Shown here piece after piece: positions 5,900 to 11,731 of a stretch of 11,731 nucleotides of DNA. Numbering within the stretch: position 1 is the stretch's first letter; each line of letters starts with the position of its first letter. Position numbers and translations under genes: made by a program. Source of the DNA: Thermoanaerobaculales bacterium (GTDB lineage: Bacteria; Acidobacteriota; Thermoanaerobaculia; Thermoanaerobaculales; Sulfomarinibacteraceae); contig JAOZUP010000087.1 in assembly GCA_029938595.1 (NCBI GenBank), positions 1 through 11,731 on the forward strand, given 5' to 3'. The notes under the pieces were generated by a model. It searched no databases. It was not told the origin of the DNA and saw only the letters and a list, made by a program, of their open reading frames with translations.

Positions 5900-6624
5900 G
5901 GGTTTTCCTCGTTTCGAACCCGGAACTCCTGCAAGTTCTCGAGGATGAGGTTAACGACCTCGTCGACCGTATCGACAAGGGTTGGCAAACGAAGGTCGTC
6001 GGCGTCCACGAAACCTTGTTCCATCGCCTGTTCCTCGAGCCAGCTACAGAGGCCGCGCCAGTGGGACCCGTAAAGGAGGAACGGGGTCGGAGGGAGATGC
6101 TTCGCCTGCAATAGTTGCCACACCATCATTGCTTCGAGGGTCGATCCGATGCCGCCCGGGAGCACGATAAAGGCGGACGATAGCCGAACGAAATGATGGA
6201 GGCGGGAGAAAAACGTACGATGTCGGTAGACCTTTTCTACGAAAGGTGCGTCACCCCGGTCGGCGACCGTGCGAATGGGCAGGTTTCCACCGGCCGGTCG
6301 CCTTACCGCGCCTCGTGAAGCCCCCCGATCGACCGCCTGCATGAGTCCCCCGCCGCCCCCGGTGACAATTTCGCAACCGGCCTCGGCCAACCTCGTCGCG
6401 AGATCTTGTGCTGCCGAGTACAAAGGACTCGTTTCATCAATTCGAGCCGAACCGAAAATCGACACCCGAAAGCGCTCGAGGTTTCGGGGTTGCAGGCGCT
6501 CCAGCGACTCGATGGTCTCCCACAGCTGTGCGACCGAGCCGTCGATCACCTGTACGAGGTTCGCGGCAGCCTCGTCGACCTTGCCGTGAATGGGAAAATC
6601 TTGGGTTGGGTCCTTGACGCTCAT
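5896..6624 (-). CDS. LOG-family Rossmann nucleotide-binding protein
   Basis: A 242-residue member of the LOG / TIGR00730-type family. Studied relatives hydrolyse nucleoside 5'-monophosphates to free base and ribose 5-phosphate (in plants, activating cytokinins). Seen here: a Rossmann-like start RVSIFGSAR (53-61), glycine loop GGGGGLM (89-95), and PGGIGSTLE (156-164), which fits the PGGxGTxxE signature with Ser in place of Thr. The usual HERK-type segment before it is diverged to RHRTFFSR (134-141), so catalytic activity is uncertain. The ATG at 6624 overlaps the upstream stop as ATGA, with GAGG about 10 nt before it; a longer frame to 6699 would overlap the upstream gene further and is less likely. 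Confidence 0.85.
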   Translation of the reverse strand: MSVKDPTQDFPIHGKVDEAAANLVQVIDGSVAQLWETIESLERLQPRNLERFRVSIFGSARIDETSPLYSAAQDLATRLAEAGCEIVTGGGGGLMQAVDRGASRGAVRRPAGGNLPIRTVADRGDAPFVEKVYRHRTFFSRLHHFVRLSSAFIVLPGGIGSTLEAMMVWQLLQAKHLPPTPFLLYGSHWRGLCSWLEEQAMEQGFVDADDLRLPTLVDTVDEVVNLILENLQEFRVRNEENP

Positions 6625-7187
6625 CGTTCCGGATCCTCGGAGAAGAGCGGCAGGGTAGGTTCGAGCCTGGGCAAAAGTGCATCGACAATCGTCCGACACC
6701 AGTTGACCCTCGAATTCGGGTTGAGGCGAAGCGGGCTCAGTGAGCGGGCTGCGATCATCCCCTCGAGCAGCAGCTCGATCTGCTTTTGGAAGGCGGGGTC
6801 CACCGCGCGGACTCCATCGTACGAGGGGCGTTCTGATATCGGCACGTGGACCAGGAGGTCATATGTCGGCATCCAGTGGTCGAGGAAGTGCTCCCAGGCA
6901 CGCAAGCTGCCGGCCGAGTACACCAGGTAGCAGTAGTTGTCGAGAACAGATCGGTCGCAGATGACGATCTCGTGACCGGCCTCTGCCTCGATCTCCGACG
7001 CGATCTGGGTGTGGAGGATCCACTCCTGTGCCGCAACGGTGGTTTCCTGATTGATGGGAAGAGGACAGCGCCGAGCTACCTCGCGGACCATTTCCAGATC
7101 CGCGTTGCGGCGTTTAAGGGCAGCGGCTACCTCGAAACAGAGGGTTGTCTTACCGACACCATGGCTTCCAACCATTCCGATTTTCAT
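6621..7187 (-). CDS. P-loop NTPase, AAA_28/NadR-kinase-like
   Basis: A 188-residue small P-loop protein. Walker A is GSHGVGKTT (7-15). A hydrophobic strand ending in ICDRS (76-80, Asp78) is the probable Walker B; the D-R-S arrangement resembles that of deoxynucleoside and nicotinamide-riboside kinases. The size and layout fit the AAA_28 group, whose members are mostly small-molecule kinases or uncharacterised ATPases. The substrate cannot be read from sequence. It is the first gene of the def operon, 131 bp after the HTH-EIIA gene, with two 7-bp arrays in the gap. There is no visible Shine-Dalgarno before the ATG, although MKIGMVGSHG is a natural N-terminus for this fold. Confidence 0.8.
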   Translation of the reverse strand: MKIGMVGSHGVGKTTLCFEVAAALKRRNADLEMVREVARRCPLPINQETTVAAQEWILHTQIASEIEAEAGHEIVICDRSVLDNYCYLVYSAGSLRAWEHFLDHWMPTYDLLVHVPISERPSYDGVRAVDPAFQKQIELLLEGMIAARSLSPLRLNPNSRVNWCRTIVDALLPRLEPTLPLFSEDPER

Positions 7188-7206
7188 TGGCGGACCATTG
7201 TAGCGG

Positions 7207-7240
7207 GAGTTTTGAGTTTTGAGTTATGAGTTTTGAGTTT
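7207..7240. repeat. 7-bp tandem array, GAGTTTT (= AACTCAA inverted)
   Basis: Units GAGTTTT, GAGTTTT, GAGTTAT and GAGTTTT plus a partial fifth. On the minus strand this is the same AACTCAA unit found at 374-406. It lies between the HTH-EIIA gene and the start of the P-loop NTPase gene, ending 20 bp before that start codon, and so would be transcribed if the two genes share an mRNA. Confidence 0.88.
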
Positions 7241-7280
7241 CCGCCCCATCCTCTCGAGTCCATCATGGGTGGGTGGCGAA

Positions 7281-7308
7281 AATTCCGAATTCCGAATTCC
7301 GAATTCCG
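7281..7308. repeat. 7-bp tandem array, AATTCCG type
   Basis: Four perfect AATTCCG units followed by a degenerate AACTGCG, ending about 10 bp from the HTH-EIIA stop codon. Each junction contains the self-complementary GAATTC. Read on the minus strand, the order after the stop codon is AATTCCG-type array, 40-bp spacer, AACTCAA-type array, the same order as after dnaJ. Confidence 0.9.
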
Positions 7309-7318
7309 AACTGCGGGC

Positions 7319-8032
7319 TTACCGGCCCGCTGGTGCTCCTGTAGGTCGGAGCGCACCCGGCAGGTTGGCCGCAGCTTCGAGCATCGCTGCGTGAATGTCG
7401 GCGGCCGATTTAGCCTCCACGAGACGACTGAGCCGGGTCGGATTGCGGACGATCCATGCCAGCCGCGATAACCACCGCAGGTGCAACGCGTCATTCCGAA
7501 GGGCGAGGAGGAAGAAAATATTGGTTTTGCCCATGTCGGGAGAACCGAATACGACTCCTTTTGGCGACCTTCCCATGGCGATAAACTGCTTCGGGAACTT
7601 GTCCGCTGCGCGCCGCCGGGCGTGGAGAAAGGCAACGCCTTCGGGAACTGCGGTCGGCACCAATCGCTCGCGCGCAGCGAGAGCCGCTTCGAGCCATGAT
7701 TGATCCTCGACCAACCCGAGCCCGGTCACGTGCTCGGCCATCGCGTGGATGACTTCGGGTCGGTTTCCGGCCTTCAGGGTAGGAATGATCTGGTCGATTG
7801 TAAAGATCTCCTCCATCGGCGCATCGATGACCTGGCTGGGCGCAGCGCCGGAGGTCGCCACCGATTCGACCGCAATGGTGTCGAGGTACTCGTCGAGCAG
7901 GGCGCGTCGGAACCGCCACTGGCCGCCGATCTTCACCCCCGGGATCTTGCCTTCGTGGGCGAGCCGAACCAGGGTGCGCTCGGCCAGCTTGAGGTATTCC
8001 GCTGCTTCCTTTGCGGTCAGATATGATTCCAT
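7319..8032 (-). CDS. HTH (excisionase-type) - PTS EIIA fusion regulator
   Basis: A 237-residue two-domain protein. Residues 4-50 are an excisionase/MerR-like helix-turn-helix (LTAKEAAEYLKLAERTLVRL, then IPGVKIGGQWRF), a DNA-binding module. Residues 78-225 resemble the PtsN/EIIA type-2 fold. The segment VPEGVAFLHAR (129-139) aligns with the phospho-accepting motif, with His137 as the likely phosphorylation site, and His184 sits where a second histidine is usual. This suggests a regulator whose DNA binding responds to phosphotransferase status. No EI, HPr or transporter gene is nearby, so the phosphate donor is unknown. The start at 8032 is fixed by a strong GAGGAGGGG upstream; a longer frame to 8248 would run through the promoter. 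Confidence 0.88.
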   Translation of the reverse strand: MESYLTAKEAAEYLKLAERTLVRLAHEGKIPGVKIGGQWRFRRALLDEYLDTIAVESVATSGAAPSQVIDAPMEEIFTIDQIIPTLKAGNRPEVIHAMAEHVTGLGLVEDQSWLEAALAARERLVPTAVPEGVAFLHARRRAADKFPKQFIAMGRSPKGVVFGSPDMGKTNIFFLLALRNDALHLRWLSRLAWIVRNPTRLSRLVEAKSAADIHAAMLEAAANLPGALRPTGAPAGR

Positions 8033-8072
8033 CGTCCCCTCCTCGTGCCGACCGAATGAGGTCGTAACTGGC

Positions 8073-8101
8073 TGAATACTCCTTTCTCGGAAAGATGTCA
8101 A
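8073..8101 (-). promoter_or_regulatory. promoter of the HTH-EIIA gene with spacer dyad
   Basis: On the minus strand a perfect -35 TTGACA (8101-8096), a 17-bp spacer, and TATTCA (8078-8073, three of six). Inside the spacer is the dyad CTTTC-TCG-GAAAG (8082-8094). A dyad between -35 and -10 is where MerR-type regulators bind, and the gene encodes a MerR-like HTH, so autoregulation is a reasonable guess. Confidence 0.5.
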
Positions 8102-8154
8102 GCCGAATCGATTCTCTTGCGCGGTGTGGCGCCGTGTGCTATCACGTACAGCGT

Positions 8155-8189
8155 CCAAACGTGCGGTTAGCGCCGCATCGAGCGTTTGG
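8155..8189. promoter_or_regulatory. 12-bp bulged hairpin in the acpP upstream region
   Basis: CCAAACG (8155-8161) pairs with CGTTTGG (8183-8189), and continuing inward TGCGG (8162-8166) pairs with CCGCA (8173-8177) around the loop TTAGCG, with a 5-nt bulge (8178-8182) on one side. It sits mid-way in the 296-bp divergent gap. The best -10 for acpP nearby is TATGAT (8218-8223), with no good -35. The hairpin may be an operator or leader structure; no T tract follows. Confidence 0.45.
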
Positions 8190-8328
8190 GATCGGACCGG
8201 GAGTTGTGTCGATCCTGTATGATTGCCGCGTCCGGTAGTATTTGCCATGACGGTGATCAGTACGGCCGGTCGAAAGTAGGTGCGACGGTTGGTTCAAACC
8301 GCCGAGAACAAATGAGGAGGATACGAGT

Positions 8329-8565
8329 ATGGAAGTTGAATCCAAGGTTAAAGAAATCATTGTCCAACAGCTGGGCGTCGATGCCGAAAAGGTGACTCCC
8401 GATGCGTCCTTTGTGGATGATCTTGGTGCGGATTCCCTCGACGTGGTCGAACTGGTGATGGCATTCGAGGAAGAGTTCGGGGTCGAGATTCCGGACGAAG
8501 CGGCCGAAAAGATTGCGACCGTCAAGGATGCCAGTGAATTCCTGAAGCAGAACCTGGACAGCTGA
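8329..8565 (+). CDS. acpP: acyl carrier protein
   Basis: Small acidic carrier that holds growing fatty acyl chains on a phosphopantetheine arm. The 78-residue length and helical layout are standard. Ser36, within the DSLDVVEL segment (35-42), is the attachment site. The start is well fixed: GAGGAGG at 8314-8320 lies 8 nt before the ATG. Its TGA overlaps the fabF ATG by one base (TGATG), so the two are translationally coupled, as expected since the acyl-carrier protein is the substrate carrier of the condensing enzyme. The phosphopantetheinyl transferase and fabD/fabG are not in the window. Confidence 0.97.
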   Translation: MEVESKVKEIIVQQLGVDAEKVTPDASFVDDLGADSLDVVELVMAFEEEFGVEIPDEAAEKIATVKDASEFLKQNLDS

Positions 8566-9803
8566 TGGCCCGTCGGGTTGTGGTCACCGGGGTCGGCATG
8601 GTCTCGCCCCTCGGGATCGGGACCGAGCCCACGTGGGATGGTCTGGTATCCGGCAGGAGTGGTGTCTCCACCATCACTCGGTTCGACACGTCCGACTATT
8701 CCGTACACATTGCCGCCGAGGTTGATGGATTCGAGCCCTCCGACTGGATCGAACCCAAAGAGGTCAAGAAATTCGACCTCTTCGTGCACTATGCACTGGC
8801 GGCGACGACCATGGCGCTTGAGAGCTCGGGCCTCGAGATCACTGACGAGAACGCGAACAGGGTCGGTGTCGTCATAGGCTCCGGCATCGGCGGGTTTCCG
8901 GCGATCGAGCGCAACTACGGTGCGCTGCGCGATCGAGGCCCGCGAAGGGTCTCGCCGTTCTTCATTCCCGGTGCGATCATCAACATGTGCTCGGGTCTGG
9001 TGAGCATCCGCACCGGCGCCAAGGGGCCTAACGTGGCGACGTGCTCGGCGTGCTCCACCTCGGCCCACGCCATCGGCGACGCGTTCCTCTACATCCGCCA
9101 AGGCTATGCGGATGCGATCATCGCCGGTGGTTCCGAGGCAGTAATTACTCCGACGCCATTGGCGGGTTTTTCCTCGATGCGGGCCCTTTCGACCCGCAAC
9201 GACGAGCCCGAGCGGGCGTCTCGGCCGTGGGACAGGGACCGCGACGGTTTCGTCATGGGCGAGGGGTCTGGGATCGTGATCCTCGAAGAACTCGAGTATG
9301 CGAGGAAGCGGGGAGCACCGATTCTCGGCGAGGTCCTCGGCCTCGGGATGAGCTCGGACGCCTTTCACATTTCGGCACCGTCCGAGGACGGCGATGGAGC
9401 TATTCGGGCCATGCGCGGCGCCCTCGACGATGCATCCCTTAACCCGGAGGCTGTGGATTACATCAATGCCCATGGCACCGCGACGCCGACCGGGGACATC
9501 GTCGAGACCAAGGCCATCAAGGGTGTGTTTGCTGACCACGCCCATGAGTTGATGGTGTCCTCCACGAAGTCGATGACCGGTCATCTGCTCGGCGCCGCGG
9601 GAGGTTTCGAATTCGGTATCGCCGTGCTGTCAATGGTCCACGGTGTGGTGCCTCCAACGATCAATCTCGACAACCCGGATCCCGAGAACGATCTGGATTA
9701 TGTTCCGCACACCGCCCGCGAAGCCGACGTCAAGGTGGCGATGACCAACTCCTTCGGGTTCGGCGGCACAAACGCCTGTCTGGTTGTTGGCAAGATCGAC
9801 TGA
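8565..9803 (+). CDS. fabF: beta-ketoacyl-ACP synthase II
   Basis: Condensing enzyme of fatty-acid elongation: joins malonyl-ACP to acyl-ACP with loss of CO2. At 412 residues it is full length. The Cys-His-His triad is intact and falls at the E. coli FabF positions: Cys163 in SACSTSAHA (161-169), His303 in NAHGTATP (301-308), and His340 in KSMTGHLLGAAGG (335-347). The C-terminal SFGFGGTNA (396-404) is also standard. The Cys region has a second cysteine (Cys160) close to the nucleophile. FabF rather than FabB is inferred from the pairing with acpP and the overall pattern. Its upstream ribosome-binding site lies inside acpP and is weak, consistent with coupling. Confidence 0.96.
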   Translation: MARRVVVTGVGMVSPLGIGTEPTWDGLVSGRSGVSTITRFDTSDYSVHIAAEVDGFEPSDWIEPKEVKKFDLFVHYALAATTMALESSGLEITDENANRVGVVIGSGIGGFPAIERNYGALRDRGPRRVSPFFIPGAIINMCSGLVSIRTGAKGPNVATCSACSTSAHAIGDAFLYIRQGYADAIIAGGSEAVITPTPLAGFSSMRALSTRNDEPERASRPWDRDRDGFVMGEGSGIVILEELEYARKRGAPILGEVLGLGMSSDAFHISAPSEDGDGAIRAMRGALDDASLNPEAVDYINAHGTATPTGDIVETKAIKGVFADHAHELMVSSTKSMTGHLLGAAGGFEFGIAVLSMVHGVVPPTINLDNPDPENDLDYVPHTAREADVKVAMTNSFGFGGTNACLVVGKID

Positions 9804-9842
9804 AGATGTCCGTCACAGCGTCTGCACATTCGTAGAAAAGAA

Positions 9843-11663
9843 ATGTCGTCAATCACACAGGCGTGGATCAGGGGTTTCACCCGTTTCTCGAACCGGGTGG
9901 ATCTTTACAACTTCGGGCGCTGGCTGGTCCTTGCCCTGCTCGTGGGGGTGGTCGCCGGGCTCGGTGGTGCCCTCCTCACCTGGGGAGTGGACTGGATCAG
10001 CTCGGTTGTCCTCCACGATGTCGTGGGTTTCCAGGTTCCTGGCCACGGTGAGGCGGCTGAGGCAGGCTGGAACTTCCCTGAGCGTCCGTGGTTTCTCCTG
10101 TTGGTACTGCCATTGGTTGGCCTGGTTGTGGGCTGGCTCGTGCAGACCTTCGCGCCTGAGGCCGAGGGCCACGGGACCGACGCGGTCATCAACGCATACC
10201 ATCGAGAGCGGGCGGAGCTCCGCAAACGGGTGGTGCCGGTCAAGCTCATCACCTCGATGCTGACCATTGGAGCGGGTGGCTCGGCCGGTCGCGAGGGCCC
10301 GGTAGCGCAGGTGGGTGCGGGGTTTGGATCCTACCTCGCCGATCTGCTGCGGCTCGGTTACCACGACCGCAGGGTTCTCGTGATCTCGGGGATGGCGGCC
10401 GGTATTGGGGGGATGTTCAGAGCGCCGCTGGGCGCCGCCCTCTTCGCGGTCGAGGTCCTGTACTCGGACCCGGACTTCGAGTCTGAGGCCCTCATCCCGG
10501 CCATCATCTCGTCGATCGTCTCATACATCGTTGTGGCGTCCTTGACCGGATGGAACTCCATCTTCCACACCGCTGATATTCACTTTGCCCGACCGCACGA
10601 GCTTGTCGCTTACCTCGTTCTCGGTATGGTGGTGGCTGCCGTCGGAGTTATCTACGTCAAGGTCTTCTACGGAATGCGTGACAATGTCTTCGCCCGTATG
10701 CCGATCCCGAACTGGACTAAACCAGCCGTCGGCGGGTTCCTCCTCGCGATCCTCGCCCTGGCGGTGCCGCAGGTTCTCGGCGGCGGCTACGGTTGGCTGC
10801 AACTCACCCTCGATAATCAGTTGCCGTTGAAGATACTGATCCTCCTGCTGCCGGCCAAGATTCTCGCCACGTCGCTCACCATCTCGTCCGGAGGGTCCGG
10901 CGGTGTCTTTGCCCCATCGTTGGTGATCGGTGGTGTGACCGGGGCAATTTTTGCGGATCTTGTCGGGCGGGTCGCGCCGCAGATCGCGCCGCCGACCGCG
11001 GCTTGCGTGCTGGTTGGTATGGGTGGTTTCTTCGCCGGTGTCGCCAAGGTGCCCATCGCATCCCTCATCATGGTCGCCGAGATGAGCGGTTCCTACGGCC
11101 TGCTGGTGCCGATGATGCTGGTTTCTTCGGTTGCCTATCTGCTGACGCGTGGGGTCTCGATTTACGAGGCTCAGGTTCCGGGGCGGGTCGACTCGCCCGC
11201 CCATATTGGCGAGTTCCAGATCGACATTCTCGAGCGACTTACGGTGCGCCAGGTGATGGAACCGGACCAGAAGGTAGTCTCGGTGCACCCGGGTGCGTCG
11301 TTTGACGCCGTTCTCGAGATAGTTGGGGATGCCGATCAGGAGGCCTTTCCTGTTGTTGACGAGCATGGGATCGTCGAGGGGATGTTCAGCCTCAACGATG
11401 TCCGTCGTGTGATGGCGACACCCGAGGTGTGGCCGCTACTCGTGGCTTCCGATCTCGGCGTTACTGCCCACGGCATGGCCTACCTCGAGCCCGACGACGA
11501 TCTCCACACCGCTCTGCAGCGTTTCACGGCCTTCAAACGTGAAATCCTGCCGGTGGTTGACGGTCAGCCGCCGGCCCCCGTCATCGGTGTCCTCCGCCAC
11601 CACCAGGTGATGGAGGCCTACGACAGCGAGATCAACCGCCTCCGAGAAGAACACGCCGACTAA
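9843..11663 (+). CDS. ClC-family chloride channel/transporter with CBS pair
   Basis: Integral membrane protein, 606 residues, that moves Cl- or a related anion. Hydrophobic helices fill about 27-435. Family motifs: EGHGTDAV (108-115), GGSAGREGP (145-153) with the gating Glu151, SGGSGGVFAPSL (349-360), and Tyr418 in SYGLLVPM matching the anion-coordinating Tyr445 of E. coli ClC. Two CBS domains follow (about 466-525 and 533-592), which in relatives bind adenine nucleotides and regulate gating. The internal proton glutamate (E203 in E. coli ClC) aligns with Val205, as in Cl- channels; Glu204 aligns with E202. The start is 39 bp after fabF with only an A-rich upstream stretch, so cotranscription is possible. 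The last 68 bp of the window after its TAA show nothing recognisable. Confidence 0.93.
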   Translation: MSSITQAWIRGFTRFSNRVDLYNFGRWLVLALLVGVVAGLGGALLTWGVDWISSVVLHDVVGFQVPGHGEAAEAGWNFPERPWFLLLVLPLVGLVVGWLVQTFAPEAEGHGTDAVINAYHRERAELRKRVVPVKLITSMLTIGAGGSAGREGPVAQVGAGFGSYLADLLRLGYHDRRVLVISGMAAGIGGMFRAPLGAALFAVEVLYSDPDFESEALIPAIISSIVSYIVVASLTGWNSIFHTADIHFARPHELVAYLVLGMVVAAVGVIYVKVFYGMRDNVFARMPIPNWTKPAVGGFLLAILALAVPQVLGGGYGWLQLTLDNQLPLKILILLLPAKILATSLTISSGGSGGVFAPSLVIGGVTGAIFADLVGRVAPQIAPPTAACVLVGMGGFFAGVAKVPIASLIMVAEMSGSYGLLVPMMLVSSVAYLLTRGVSIYEAQVPGRVDSPAHIGEFQIDILERLTVRQVMEPDQKVVSVHPGASFDAVLEIVGDADQEAFPVVDEHGIVEGMFSLNDVRRVMATPEVWPLLVASDLGVTAHGMAYLEPDDDLHTALQRFTAFKREILPVVDGQPPAPVIGVLRHHQVMEAYDSEINRLREEHAD

Positions 11664-11731
11664 CACCGCGTCCGTGCCCGCCCGCCGTCCCTGAAGTTTG
11701 GCATTCAACTAGACCGAGTGATCATCCTGCA

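Noticed and set aside
8286..8301. tRNA T-arm-like GGTTCAAACC
   Set aside because: The 5-bp stem CGGTT/AACCG does not have T-arm geometry, and no acceptor, D or anticodon arms surround it.
8142..9584. 480-codon minus-strand frame opposite acpP and fabF
   Set aside because: It covers two well-recognised plus-strand genes, has low-complexity composition rich in Arg, Gly and His, and shows no family motif.
10521..11366. 281-codon minus-strand frame inside the ClC gene
   Set aside because: It is antisense to ClC helices and the first CBS domain, and is hydrophilic low-complexity sequence.

Overview
The window looks like a stretch of bacterial chromosome from a GC-rich organism. It is mostly housekeeping and signalling genes, with unusually structured DNA between them. 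The large Hanks-type kinase with a solenoid, the TPR/cNMP protein, the HTH-EIIA fusion and the 7-bp intergenic arrays would fit an Acidobacteriota-like or deltaproteobacterial-type lineage. That placement is inference: there is no rRNA or other marker here. No CRISPR array, transposase, integrase, tRNA or rRNA was seen.

Layout. Positions 1-432 hold no convincing gene, only a chain of hairpins and a 7-bp tandem array. A membrane-anchored solenoid/Ser-Thr kinase lies on the minus strand (433-2973). The 357-bp divergent gap to dnaJ holds a 269-bp imperfect inverted-repeat element (2997-3265) that folds as a three-way junction: an outer stem and two inner hairpins. Next is a DnaJ-family chaperone on the plus strand (3334-4362). 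A minus-strand operon is read from right to left: P-loop NTPase (7187-6621), LOG-family protein (6624-5896), TPR plus cyclic-nucleotide-binding protein (5899-5006) and peptide deformylase (5004-4480). Its junctions are 4-nt ATGA overlaps or a 1-nt gap. Upstream of it, also on the minus strand, is an HTH-PTS EIIA fusion (8032-7319). Divergent from that is the plus-strand acpP-fabF pair (TGATG overlap), followed after 39 bp by a ClC chloride channel/transporter with two CBS domains (9843-11663).

How the genes fit together. acpP-fabF is a classic fatty-acid elongation pair: carrier protein and condensing enzyme. The deformylase operon joins a translation enzyme to three proteins that bind nucleotides (P-loop NTPase, LOG Rossmann protein, cNMP sensor), which suggests a nucleotide-responsive module whose purpose I cannot name. 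The kinase and dnaJ are divergently transcribed and separated by the junction element. That element ends 7 bp before a good dnaJ -35 box.

The most notable non-coding signals are the junction element and five arrays of 7-bp repeats in three intergenic regions. Two of those regions share the same composite layout: an AATTTCG or AATTCCG array nearer the upstream gene's stop codon, a spacer of about 40 bp, then an AACTCnn array.
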